From contig NZ_CP121017.1 in the NCBI RefSeq assembly GCF_041468085.1, positions 3,537,676-3,601,675 on the forward strand: DNA of 64,000 nucleotides, written 5' to 3'. The notes beneath the pieces were generated by a model, which saw nothing but the letters and a program-made list of their open reading frames with translations, ran no database searches and was not told the origin of the DNA. The first letter of the stretch is position 1, and each line of letters starts with the position of its first letter. Position numbers and translations under genes: made by a program. Below, in pieces: positions 51,780-60,349 of this stretch. Source of the stretch: Tistrella mobilis. GTDB taxonomy: Bacteria; Pseudomonadota; Alphaproteobacteria; Tistrellales; Tistrellaceae.

Positions 51780-53141
51780 TCAGATCCGCTCGAACGTCAC
51801 GAAGGGGGAGAGCAGCGAGATCAGGAAAGCGGCCGGGTTGAGCAGCGGCGGGGCATCGTGGAGCAGCGGTTCGGCGTGGGCGGCGGCATCGATGTCGACC
51901 GCGTCCCCCGTGCCGGGGACCAGGGCATCGGCCAGCGCACGGGCGATCAGGGCCTGGCCGGCACCATTGAGATTGAGGTTGTCGATGCCGTAAAGGCCGG
52001 GCGTTTCGGGGTCGAGGATCAGATTGCCGAGGGCGAGACGGCGGCCGCCGACATCCACCGGCAGGCCCTCGCCGCCATGCTTCTGATCGTAGGGCGCCAG
52101 CACCGCGGCGGGATCGACCTCGATCACCCGGTCGGCCGTGCGGCCGATGGCGCCGCGGAAGGCCTCCACCGCCTTGCGCCAGGTTTCGGCGGCATGGGCG
52201 TCGAATTCCACCACCTCGCGGCCGGTCATGTCGCCGCGCATGGCCAGGAAGCCGACATAGCGCCGCCAGTGGTCGCGCGCCTTGGGGTCGCGGCCGGGAT
52301 CCTGCTCGTCCGGATGCAGGGTTTTCGGGCGGAGATTGGCAACCAGGCCGGGCCGGGGCAGACCCAGCAGAACCACGCGCTGCGTCTCTTCCAGGCCCGG
52401 CGCCAGAGCCTCGCCCAGCCGGCGCATCGCCTCGGGCAGGCGGGCGAGACGGCGGTCGAAAACGTCGATCCGCTTGCCGGCCATGATCGCGCTCACCAGC
52501 CCGTCATTCTGGCCGATACCGATCACCAGCCGCTTCGGCCGGCGCAGATCGACCTGGTCGACCTGGGTCAGCCCGTCGAGCTCGGCCAGGCCGCGCGGGT
52601 TGAGGGTATGGACGGTTTCCACCCCCATATGGATCTCGACCAGCTCGTCACCGGGCAGGCCCGAGGCGGCGCGGAAACGCTTCGCAGCCCCGGCCAGCAT
52701 CCGCCGCGCGCCACCGGCACTGCCCGAGGCCGGATCGGTGAGATCGCCCACGGCAGCCCCCGAAATCGCGAGCACGTCGAACCAGGCCGGGCCCTCGGCT
52801 TTCGGGCCGGCCAGATCCGCCTCCCACAGCGCCAGATCGCCCAGGATGCGCTCGCGGAAGCCGGCGACGTTCAGGGCACCCGCCGCCAGATCGCGGCAGG
52901 CCTGTTCCATATCGGCCAGCACGGCGCGGGGCAGCGCCACCGGCCGGATCGGCAGCCCGGCGGCGGCGGCGGCCAGCACCGGCGGTGCCGCCGCCGCGCG
53001 GCGGCCATCGATGGTGGCGGAACTCATCCCGTTGAGCGCGTTGTCGCCGATCACCATCAGTTCGGGCGACCGGAAGCCGCGCCCGTCGATGGCATCGATC
53101 ATCTCTGCCAGCGCAGACCGCGCCGCGGGTTCGAGGGCCAT
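51780..53141 (-). CDS. SGNH/GDSL-like protein with altered nucleophile site
   Basis: A 453-residue protein. ELMVIGDNALNGMSSATID aligns with GDSL block I, but the Ser nucleophile is Asn. VIGIGQNDGLVSAIMAGKRIDVF carries the GxND oxyanion block. The C-terminal DxxH is replaced by NLNLNGAGQALIARALADAL. The enzyme may use another Ser (GMSS), or have become a binding protein. AGGGAGGAGA lies before ATG 53139-53141, which fixes the start against a much longer frame. Confidence 0.7.
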   Translation of the reverse strand: MALEPAARSALAEMIDAIDGRGFRSPELMVIGDNALNGMSSATIDGRRAAAAPPVLAAAAAGLPIRPVALPRAVLADMEQACRDLAAGALNVAGFRERILGDLALWEADLAGPKAEGPAWFDVLAISGAAVGDLTDPASGSAGGARRMLAGAAKRFRAASGLPGDELVEIHMGVETVHTLNPRGLAELDGLTQVDQVDLRRPKRLVIGIGQNDGLVSAIMAGKRIDVFDRRLARLPEAMRRLGEALAPGLEETQRVVLLGLPRPGLVANLRPKTLHPDEQDPGRDPKARDHWRRYVGFLAMRGDMTGREVVEFDAHAAETWRKAVEAFRGAIGRTADRVIEVDPAAVLAPYDQKHGGEGLPVDVGGRRLALGNLILDPETPGLYGIDNLNLNGAGQALIARALADALVPGTGDAVDIDAAAHAEPLLHDAPPLLNPAAFLISLLSPFVTFERI

Positions 53142-53219
53142 GATCCTTGTCTCCTCCCTGGACGCGGGGCCGGGGTGATCATCCGGGCGTGACTGCATCG
53201 CACGCCATCGAATGCGCGC

Positions 53220-53262
53220 CATCCGCGCTTTTCTTATGATGATAAATATACCATGAAGAGAA
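53220..53262. promoter_or_regulatory. AT-rich promoter region between SGNH and fic genes
   Basis: The patch TTATGATGATAAATATACC (from about 53234) is the most AT-rich segment near the SGNH gene. It may carry its promoter (TATATTTATCATC on the minus strand); no clear -35 can be named. Confidence 0.35.
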
Positions 53263-53319
53263 ACGATACGGCTACGGTCGCGCCGGGGATGCAGGAGCAG
53301 AGTGGCGGCAGCGCCTGGC

Positions 53320-54867
53320 CTAGCTTCGTTCACCGAAGATATCGGCATAGAGCGCCTCCACCGCGGCCGCCTCGGCGTCGGTGAGGGCCTGGAACTCCCT
53401 GCGGCGCGCCCGGCCCGAAAGCTGCCCATTACCCTGGAGAATAAAGCGGAACAGCAGATCGATCATGCGGTCGGGCATGTCGACGATCGCTGTCACCCCG
53501 TCGCGGAAGCTGTCATAGCGCCGCAGAAAGGCCGCTTCGTCAGGCAGGTCGACCTCAATGGTCTGGATAACGCACGCCTGGAGAAATTCGGCATGGGGGG
53601 TCGCGTCGAAGAACCGGTAGAAGTCGGCTGTGTCGTTCAGAACCTGGATATTGTGCCGCGCGGTCGGCAGCCACTCGACAGCCGGCAGCAGCCGCTCGGA
53701 ATAGCTTTCCAGCGCGCGGCGATAGGCCTCGATATGCCTGAGGATTGCCGCCGAGACCGGAAATACCACGCCGGGTGGATTGAACCCGCGCGCTGCCAGC
53801 GCGTGATGAATGAGATAGCGATGCAGCCGGCCATTGCCGTCCTCGAAAGGATGGACATAGACGAAGCCGAAGGCGAGCACCGCTGCGGCGATGACCGGGT
53901 CGAGCGCCGCAGCAGGGCCGTTGGCGAAAGCCAGCAGCCCGCCCAGCAGCGACGCCAGATCCTCCGGCCGGGCGCTCACATGACCTGGCAGAGGCAGGCG
54001 GGTCTCGCGATCATGCTCTCCGACGAAACCGCCTTCTCTGCGAATGCCGAGACGCACGAAGCGGGCGTCCCCGATCACCAGCCGCTGCAATCTCAGAAGA
54101 TCCTCCAGATCCAGCGGATGTCGGCCGGCCTCGCCGATCGCACGCCCCCAGCGCTGGATGCGATCCTGCGGTGGATGCTCTCCTTCGATCGCATAGCTGG
54201 ACCGCGAATCTTTGAGCAGCAGGAAGGCCGCCGTGCGCGCCAGAAGATCCCGCGGCACCTGCGCCACAACGGCGCGGGCACGGCTGGCCAGATCGCCGGC
54301 GGCAAGCCGCTCCAGTGCCTCGGTCCGGAAGACCAGCGGGCAGAAATCCGGTGTCCCCGGAAGATTGTCCCGGACCCTCTGGCGCCGGATGCTGCGGGCC
54401 TCGCCGGGAAACTGGATCCGGGGGTCCAGTACGGCGACATATGCGCCGGCAGACGCATCCGGAAGATCCAGAAGGCGGCCGGTCAGCCACTCGTACAGAA
54501 ACCAGATCCTGCGGGCATGGGCACCGGTGGGCGCGGCACGCACAAGCGCCTCGACCGGCTCAGGGCCGATGCAGAGGAACAGCCGCTTGAGGACGGCCAG
54601 ATCCAGGCCCTCATAGCGGAGCGCAAACACCAGATGGCCCGTCAGATCGCCGGCCGGCGCATGTCGAGGGGTCAGCAGACGCCAGGCATCGTCCTCCACG
54701 ATCCGATGGCGGATGCCGATCGCGAACAGGCGGCGCGGCAGAGGCACGTTCAGCCGGTACGCCTCGATCAACGCTGCATACCCCGCCGGTGTTGCGGGCG
54801 CCGGCAGACGCCGATCCCGGAAGACCGTCACACGACCGGGAAAGGCGGCATCCGATGCGGCATGCAT
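53320..54867 (-). CDS. Class II Fic family protein (AMPylator)
   Basis: A 515-residue protein. The Fic motif HPFEDGNGRLHR is at residues 339-350, and the inhibitory helix motif SSYAIEGE at 223-230 places it in class II. The N-terminal 200 residues are a large domain not recognised. A C-terminal part (residues ~390-515) has SRAR-type basic residues. ATG 54865-54867 has GGAGG 7 bases upstream. Three near-identical repeats lie 18-86 bases upstream. Confidence 0.9.
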   Translation of the reverse strand: MHAASDAAFPGRVTVFRDRRLPAPATPAGYAALIEAYRLNVPLPRRLFAIGIRHRIVEDDAWRLLTPRHAPAGDLTGHLVFALRYEGLDLAVLKRLFLCIGPEPVEALVRAAPTGAHARRIWFLYEWLTGRLLDLPDASAGAYVAVLDPRIQFPGEARSIRRQRVRDNLPGTPDFCPLVFRTEALERLAAGDLASRARAVVAQVPRDLLARTAAFLLLKDSRSSYAIEGEHPPQDRIQRWGRAIGEAGRHPLDLEDLLRLQRLVIGDARFVRLGIRREGGFVGEHDRETRLPLPGHVSARPEDLASLLGGLLAFANGPAAALDPVIAAAVLAFGFVYVHPFEDGNGRLHRYLIHHALAARGFNPPGVVFPVSAAILRHIEAYRRALESYSERLLPAVEWLPTARHNIQVLNDTADFYRFFDATPHAEFLQACVIQTIEVDLPDEAAFLRRYDSFRDGVTAIVDMPDRMIDLLFRFILQGNGQLSGRARRREFQALTDAEAAAVEALYADIFGERS

Positions 54868-54885
54868 AACAAATCCTCCGGCTGT

Positions 54886-54952
54886 CGTGAAAAACGATTC
54901 CACGCCGTGAAGACCGATTCCTCAAGCCCCTTGATCGTGAAAAATGATTCCA
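54886..54952. repeat. Three direct repeats upstream of fic
   Basis: CGTGAAAAACGATTCCA (54886-54902), CGTGAAGACCGATTCCT (54906-54922) and CGTGAAAAATGATTCCA (54936-54952). Starts are 20 and 30 bases apart. The consensus is CGTGAAAAAYGATTCC; read on the gene strand it is GGAATCRTTTTTCACG. They span the likely promoter and are candidate operators. Confidence 0.75.
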
Positions 54953-54983
54953 AAGACCTTCGCCGCTGTCAGCGCGCCCAACA

Positions 54984-55012
54984 GAAAACCGCCGGGCATC
55001 GCTGCCCGGCGG
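54984..55012 (-). terminator. Terminator of the YajG-like lipoprotein gene
   Basis: On the minus strand a CCGCCGGGC/GCCCGGCGG stem ends in TTTTCTG. The core sequence is the same as the thrS terminator 1.3 kb away. Confidence 0.8.
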
Positions 55013-55040
55013 CGGGGTGGGTCGGCGGGGTGAGGCGGCG

Positions 55041-55628
55041 TCACTTCGCGGCGAGCAGGGCCGCCTGAAGCGCCTTGTCCTGCACGACCTGGCGGACCGC
55101 CTCACGCAAGGCCTCTTCCAGCGCCGGCGCGGCGTTGTCACCCGAGAACATCATGATGTCCTTGTTCATGCCGACGGCCCGGTAGGCGCGGCTGTAGACC
55201 AGGGTGCCGTCGGGCTTCGTCGCGGTCAGCATGAAGGCGACCTCGGCCACGGCTTCGCCGCTCCAGAAGCCGGTCTTGAAGTCGTTGTAGAAGGTCTGGG
55301 TCTCGATCACGACATGAATGCCGCCCTCGCCGATGGTGAAGCCCAGCGACTGCAGCTCGGTGCGCACCGCGTTCGCGACCTCGGCGACCACGTCATTGGC
55401 GGCCAGGATGCGGGCGGTCTCCATGCCATAGCCGTTCTTCTTGCTGGAGATGCGGTCGCGATTGGACACGCGGCCATCCTGGCCCACGACCTCCAGCGTC
55501 ACGTCCGATGCCCCCTGCACCAGCTCCAGATTGGCCGGGGCGGTGTAGTGGACGGGGATCGAATCCTCGGTGAAGGCGCAGGCGGAGAGCATCAGCAGCC
55601 CCAGGGCCACGGTGATCAGCTTCTTCAT
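55041..55628 (-). CDS. YajG-like lipoprotein
   Basis: A 195-residue lipoprotein: MKKLITVALGLLMLSACAF has a lipobox LSAC. The domain (VTLEVVGQDGRVSNRDRISSKKNGYGMETARILAANDVVAEVANAVRTELQSLGF and VSGEAVAEVAFMLTATKPDG) resembles YajG, an outer-membrane lipoprotein of unknown function. It follows the glycine-zipper lipoprotein gene by 43 bases and likely shares its transcript. Confidence 0.82.
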   Translation of the reverse strand: MKKLITVALGLLMLSACAFTEDSIPVHYTAPANLELVQGASDVTLEVVGQDGRVSNRDRISSKKNGYGMETARILAANDVVAEVANAVRTELQSLGFTIGEGGIHVVIETQTFYNDFKTGFWSGEAVAEVAFMLTATKPDGTLVYSRAYRAVGMNKDIMMFSGDNAAPALEEALREAVRQVVQDKALQAALLAAK

Positions 55629-55671
55629 GGCAGGTCCGGCTTTCTTCGGGGTGTCGGATGACCGCGCGGGG

Positions 55672-56199
55672 TCAGTCGACGATCTTCACTTCCTTGGGGC
55701 GCGACACTTCCGACGGCAGATTGGCGGTGGAGAGCACGCGCTGATAGCTGCCGCTGGTCTGGATCATCACCGGGGCGCCGGGGGCGAAGATCTCGTCGCC
55801 CTCGTCCTGTTCCTGGACCACGGTGATGGTCTTGCCATTGGCCAGGATCAGCACGTATTCGATGCCGACCCGATCAGCCGCCGCCTGCTCGATCACCGCA
55901 CCCGCAACCGCGCCGACCAGCGCACCGCCCAGAATCGCCGCGACATTGCCGGTGCCGCTGCCCACATTCGACATCGCAAGCCCGCCGGCGGTACCGCCGA
56001 CCACGGCGCCGGCGCCGGTGTTCTGGCCGGTGATATCCACCTGGCGCGACGACAGCACCGTGCCGAAGGCCACCTCGCTCGCCCGGCCGACATCCTTGTA
56101 GCTGTAGCGGCTCTGCCCCTGCGTCGCACAGCCACCGAGTGCCATGGCCGTCCCGGCCATCAGCGCGATCCCGACGATTCCAGTCCTCGCCCGCCTCAC
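55672..56199 (-). CDS. Glycine-zipper outer-membrane lipoprotein (SlyB-like)
   Basis: A 175-residue lipoprotein. The lipobox is LGGC. The centre TGAGAVVGGTAGGLAMSNVGSGTGNVAAILGGALVGAVAGAVIEQ is a glycine zipper as in SlyB/Pcp, and the end is a short beta domain (VLILANGKTITVVQEQDEGD). GTG 56197-56199 was chosen because an AGAGGAGG site lies 5 bases before it; the upstream GTG 56203-56205 overlaps the site. Confidence 0.82.
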   Translation of the reverse strand: MRRARTGIVGIALMAGTAMALGGCATQGQSRYSYKDVGRASEVAFGTVLSSRQVDITGQNTGAGAVVGGTAGGLAMSNVGSGTGNVAAILGGALVGAVAGAVIEQAAADRVGIEYVLILANGKTITVVQEQDEGDEIFAPGAPVMIQTSGSYQRVLSTANLPSEVSRPKEVKIVD

Positions 56200-56312
56200 G
56201 CGCACCTCCTCTGAGAGATGTCATTCCCTGAAAACGCGCGAAGGTTATGCGGATGCCATGGTTAATGCAACAATGTGCCCGCGATTTGTCGCCAAGGGTT
56301 TACTCCAGAACG

Positions 56313-56344
56313 AAAAAACCGCCGGGCATCGCTGCCCGGCGGTT
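56313..56344 (-). terminator. Rho-independent terminator of thrS
   Basis: A stem of 11 bp with a 6-base loop, followed by six T on the minus strand. The stem core is identical to the terminator at 54984-55012. Confidence 0.85.
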
Positions 56345-56379
56345 CTGGTGCGATCCCGGTTGCCCGGGAAGGCGATCGG

Positions 56380-58263
56380 TCACTGTGCCGTGGCGTCGGC
56401 CGCAGTCTCGATCGCCGGCAGTTCGATGTCGCGGCGGTTGACCACCTCGTCGCGCATGCGGGCGATGACATCCGCGATCGGCATGGCCCCCAGATCGGTA
56501 CCGTTGCGCAGGCGCACGGCCACGGTCCGGGTCTCGGCCTCCTTGTCACCCACCACCAGGATGTAGGGGATCTTCTCCAGCTGGGCGTTGCGGATCTTCT
56601 TCTGCATGCGCTCGGTGCTGGTATCCACCTCCACCCGCAGGCCACCGGTGCCGGTCGGCACATCTGCGTCGAACAGCAGGTTGCGGACCTCTTCGGCATA
56701 GGCGTTATGCCGGTCGGCGATCGGCACCACCATGGCCTGCACCGGGGCAAGCCAGGTGGGGAAGTTGCCGGCGTAATGTTCGATCAGGAAGGCCACGAAC
56801 CGCTCATGGCTGCCCAGCGGCGCCCGGTGGATGACGTAGACCGGGTGTTCCTTGCCGTCCTCGCCGATATAGGTGAGGTCGAAGGTCTGGGTGGCCAGGA
56901 AGTCGAGCTGATTGGTCGAGATGGCGTATTCGGTGCCGATGACCGACTTGATCATGAAGTCGACCTTGGGCCCGTAGAACGCCGCCTCGCCTTCCACCTC
57001 GCGGAAGGGATAGCCCGATTCGATCATCGCCTCGCGGATGATCTTCAGCGCCGCCAGCCACTTCTCGGGTTCGTCGACATATTTGTCGAGCTTGTCGAGA
57101 TCGGGCAGCGACAGGCGCATGTAATAGTCCTTGATCCCGAACAGGTCGTAATAGCGGGCATGGAGCCGCATGACCTTCAGGAACTCGTCCTTGGCCTGAT
57201 CGTACCGGCAATAGATATGGGCGTCGTTCTGGCAGAAGCCGCGCACCCGCATCAGGCCCGACAGCGCGCCGCTCGCCTCGTAGCGATAGACCTGGCCGTA
57301 TTCCGACAGGCGCACCGGCAGATCACGATAGCTGTGCTTCTCCGCCAGATAGACCTGGTGGTGATGCGGGCAGTTCATCGGCCGCAGATAGAAACGCTCG
57401 CCATCGATCTCGAAGGGCTTGTACATATCCTCGGCATAATAGGGCAGATGCCGGGACCGGTAATACAGCTCTTCCTTGGTGATCTGTGGGGTGACGACAC
57501 GCAGATAGCCGTCGCGCCGCTCTTCCTTCTGGGCCAGGAATTCCAGCTCGTCACGCAGCGCCGTGCCGCGGGGCAGCCAGAGCGGCAGGCCCGCACCCAC
57601 CTCGGGCGAGAAGCGGTAGATCTTCAGCTCGCGGCCGATCTTGCGATGATCGCGCAGCTTGGCCTGCTCCATCTGCCACAGGCAGTGCTCCAGCTCCTCC
57701 TTGGTGGGGAAGCAGAGACCGTAGATGCGCTGCAGCTGCGGGCCGTCGCTGTTGCCGCGCCAATAGGCGCCGGCAATGTTGATCAGCTTGAACTCGCCGC
57801 ACTGGGCGGTGTTCTCGACATGCGGACCCCGGCAGAGGTCGACGAAATTGCCGGTGGTGTAGAACGAAACGCTGTCCACGCCCGCCTGATCGCCCCCGAC
57901 GGCGGTGTCGTCGCCCGTCTCCTTGGCGATGGCGGTGGTACCGCGATCCCGCAGCAGCTGGAGCAGCTCGACCTTGTAATCCTGGTGATGCTCGCGCATG
58001 AAGCCGATCGCATCCTCGATCGGCAGTTCGCGGCGTTCGAAACGCAGCTTCTTCTTGCGCAGCTTGCGCATCATCTGCTCGATCTTCTGCAGATCGTCGA
58101 GCTTCAGCGCCTCGGGCAGATCGATGTCGTAATAGAAACCGGTCGCGGTCGGCGGCCCCACGCCGAATTTGGCTTCGGGATAGAGTTCACGGATCGCCGC
58201 TGCCATCAGATGCGCACAGGAATGGCGCATTGCATAGACGTCCGGCGCGATCTCGCTCGCCAT
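56380..58263 (-). CDS. thrS: Threonyl-tRNA synthetase
   Basis: A 627-residue class II synthetase that lacks the N-terminal TGS domain. The editing domain has HSCAHLMA near residue 14. Motif 2 is FYLRPMNCPHHHQVY; the catalytic core shows YQVYRYEASGALSGLMRVRGFCQNDAH; the C-terminal anticodon-binding domain follows (APVQAMVVPIADRHNAYAEEV). Editing is likely intact (HxxxH). ATG 58261-58263 has a GAGGA site nine bases upstream. Confidence 0.97.
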   Translation of the reverse strand: MASEIAPDVYAMRHSCAHLMAAAIRELYPEAKFGVGPPTATGFYYDIDLPEALKLDDLQKIEQMMRKLRKKKLRFERRELPIEDAIGFMREHHQDYKVELLQLLRDRGTTAIAKETGDDTAVGGDQAGVDSVSFYTTGNFVDLCRGPHVENTAQCGEFKLINIAGAYWRGNSDGPQLQRIYGLCFPTKEELEHCLWQMEQAKLRDHRKIGRELKIYRFSPEVGAGLPLWLPRGTALRDELEFLAQKEERRDGYLRVVTPQITKEELYYRSRHLPYYAEDMYKPFEIDGERFYLRPMNCPHHHQVYLAEKHSYRDLPVRLSEYGQVYRYEASGALSGLMRVRGFCQNDAHIYCRYDQAKDEFLKVMRLHARYYDLFGIKDYYMRLSLPDLDKLDKYVDEPEKWLAALKIIREAMIESGYPFREVEGEAAFYGPKVDFMIKSVIGTEYAISTNQLDFLATQTFDLTYIGEDGKEHPVYVIHRAPLGSHERFVAFLIEHYAGNFPTWLAPVQAMVVPIADRHNAYAEEVRNLLFDADVPTGTGGLRVEVDTSTERMQKKIRNAQLEKIPYILVVGDKEAETRTVAVRLRNGTDLGAMPIADVIARMRDEVVNRRDIELPAIETAADATAQ

Positions 58264-58582
58264 GGGTCATGTCCTCATCTGCGAGGCGCGCCACCCGCAC
58301 CCGCATACGACACGGGTGGGCCATGAACGCGCCTTTCCGAGAAAGGGGTATAGGGCCCGCCAGGGGCCGTGGTCAAGGACCGCAGATGTCGCAACACCCC
58401 GACATCTTTTCAAGCGAGCCCGGTACTTATGGCAGTGCGGCGGGGCATGCATACCTGCGCCTGCGCGCTCCGGCTGCATGCGGCGGCGCGTTTTCGCGGT
58501 AGAGTTACTACCATAAGTTCGAAATCATGATTAAGCTCCCGGTCGAGTTGTTATCCCTCTCCTCCGACCGACCAGGAGCCCG
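58264..58582. other. Intergenic region between thrS and the thermonuclease gene
   Basis: It contains the thrS leader and promoter, then about 200 bases with no gene. A GGTAG-AGTTA-CTACC inverted repeat lies at 58498-58512, close to the thermonuclease promoter. No T-box-like leader is evident for thrS. Confidence 0.4.
58347..58376 (-). promoter_or_regulatory. Sigma70-type promoter of thrS
   Basis: TTGACC, an 18-base spacer and TATACC. The -10 lies about 84 bases before the thrS start. Confidence 0.6.
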
Positions 58583-59326
58583 ATGTTCCCCCGTCTCGCT
58601 TCCGCGGCTGCCGCCCTCATCATCCTTCTGGCCCTGCCGGGGGGGATCGCGCCCGCGCTCGCTGCCGACATCACCGGCCGTGCCAGCGTGATCGACGGCG
58701 ACACGCTCGACATCCACGGCACCCGCATCCGCATGTTCGGCATCGATGCGCCGGAAAGCGCGCAGATCTGCGCCGACGCACAGAACCGCGCCTGGCGCTG
58801 CGGCCGCGACGCCACACAGCTGCTGGACCGGCTGACCGCCGGCCGCACCGTCGCCTGCGAGATCGTCGACCGCGACCGTTACGGCCGGGTGGTCGGGCGC
58901 TGCGCGGTCAATGGCGAAGACATCAACCGGCGCATGGTCCAGGACGGTCTGGCGGTGGCTTACGTCAATTACGGCCGCGACTACGTCCCGGCCGAGACCG
59001 AGGCGAAGGCGGCGAAGCGGGGGCTGTGGTCCGGCCGTTTCGTGATGCCCTGGGACCATCGCAAGGGCGTGAAGCTGAACCCGCCGCCGGGCGCACTGGC
59101 CCCCGCCACGCCCGGGCGCACACCGGCCACGCCGGCGACCGGCGATGGCGGCCATCCGAAGGGCTGCGACATCAAGGGCAACATCTCCAAAGACGGCCGC
59201 CGGCTGTATCACGTACCGGGCAGCCGGTCCTATGAGCGCACCCGCATCGACGAGGGCGACGGCGAGCGCTGGTTCTGTTCGGAAGCCGATGCCCGTGCGG
59301 CCGGCTGGGAGAAAGCCGGCGGCTGA
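58583..59326 (+). CDS. Secreted thermonuclease (SNase-like) with C-terminal Cys domain
   Basis: A 247-residue protein. A signal peptide ends at PALAAD; the SNase fold has VIDGDTLDIHG, IRMFGIDAPESAQ and VDRDRYGRVVGRC (the catalytic Arg and Asp). From about residue 188 a small domain GCDIKGNISKDGRRLYHVPGSRSYERTRID...WFCSEADARAAGW has two Cys, as in other proteobacterial thermonucleases. It degrades DNA or RNA outside the cytoplasm. An AGGAG site precedes the ATG. Confidence 0.88.
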   Translation: MFPRLASAAAALIILLALPGGIAPALAADITGRASVIDGDTLDIHGTRIRMFGIDAPESAQICADAQNRAWRCGRDATQLLDRLTAGRTVACEIVDRDRYGRVVGRCAVNGEDINRRMVQDGLAVAYVNYGRDYVPAETEAKAAKRGLWSGRFVMPWDHRKGVKLNPPPGALAPATPGRTPATPATGDGGHPKGCDIKGNISKDGRRLYHVPGSRSYERTRIDEGDGERWFCSEADARAAGWEKAGG

Positions 59327-59496
59327 CACCCGGCCGCGGCGACGGGCAAGATCACAGCATGGCGGCCGCCGCTCACAGTTCGTACATCGGCTGATCACAC
59401 CCGCAGGCCGATTACCTGCGCCATCATCGGAACAGGGTCCCGGCACATGGAGGGGCCTCGACCCGCCCGGCCTCGACCCGATGGAGCAGACCTCTC

Positions 59497-59787
59497 ATGC
59501 GCAACCGCGCCAGGCACCACCCCCCACGCAGACATCGCCGGATCGTCGTCAGCGTCGCGGCCGGCACGGCCCTTGCCGCGATGCTGGGCACCCCCGCCAT
59601 GGCCGGCGATGGCGGACGGCGGGTGATCGCGGCGGTGCCGGGGCTTGAGGTCACCCTGGAAATGCCCGGGCCGCCGGCAACCCACCGCGCCGTCGGCCGC
59701 TATGACGACCGCTATGGCGGCGGCTTCGACGGTCCGCAGGGCGCCGAGGCCGAGCTGTGGTCGGAATGGGATGAAGTCGATGTCTGA
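59497..59787 (+). CDS. Secreted small protein of unknown function
   Basis: 96 residues. A signal peptide MRNRARHHPPRRHRRIVVSVAAGTALAAMLGTPAMA is followed by a short mature part (VIAAVPGLEVTLEMPGPP and RYDDRYGGGFDGP). The stop overlaps the start of the next gene by 8 bases, so both are co-translated. No family recognised. Confidence 0.55.
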   Translation: MRNRARHHPPRRHRRIVVSVAAGTALAAMLGTPAMAGDGGRRVIAAVPGLEVTLEMPGPPATHRAVGRYDDRYGGGFDGPQGAEAELWSEWDEVDV

Positions 59788-60325
59788 GCACCTGTTCATC
59801 CGGCAGCGGCCGATGGCGCGCCGTCTGGCCGTTCTGGCCATATCCCTGATCGCCCTGCCCGGTGTCATGGCCGGGGCCGGCGCCTTCAATTCCGCCCTGG
59901 CCGACCCGCCCCCGCATGCAAAGGGCGGCGGGCCGAAGCATGACAAGGATGAACGCGACCATCGCCATCATCATCGTGGCCCCGACCAGGACGACCACCG
60001 GTACGACCACCGCCATGACGATCGCGCACCGGCCCTGATCAATGTGAACATCATCACCGGCGACGAGCGCCGGATCATCACCGACTATGTCGGTCACCAT
60101 CACGGCCAGTTCGGCTACGAACCGCTGCCGCCGGGCATCGCGCGCAATCTGGCGCGGGGCAAACCGCTGCCGCCGGGGGTCGCGAAGAAGCGCCTGCCGC
60201 CCCCTCTCTACGATCGCCTGCCCCGGCGCGAGGGCTATGAATGGATCCAGGCCGGCCGCGACATCCTGCTGATTGCAGCGGCGACCGGCGTGATCGTCGA
60301 TATCCTGAACAACGCCGTCGACTGA
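59780..60325 (+). CDS. RcnB-like periplasmic protein
   Basis: A 181-residue precursor with a signal sequence ending at SALADP. A His/Asp-rich stretch (RDHRHHHRGPDQDDHRYDHRHDDR) follows, then the RcnB-type region LPPGVAKKRLPPPLYDRLPRREGYEWIQAGRDILLIAAATGVIVDIL. RcnB proteins take part in Ni/Co homeostasis. The His cluster could bind metals; the specific metal is unknown. Confidence 0.78.
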   Translation: MSEHLFIRQRPMARRLAVLAISLIALPGVMAGAGAFNSALADPPPHAKGGGPKHDKDERDHRHHHRGPDQDDHRYDHRHDDRAPALINVNIITGDERRIITDYVGHHHGQFGYEPLPPGIARNLARGKPLPPGVAKKRLPPPLYDRLPRREGYEWIQAGRDILLIAAATGVIVDILNNAVD

Positions 60326-60349
60326 GCCGGCGGCGGACGGCGCACCCGC

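Noticed and set aside
54886-54952. Considered as a small CRISPR array
   Set aside because: Only three 17-base units, with spacers of 3 and 13 bases, and no cas genes; the layout is that of promoter operators.
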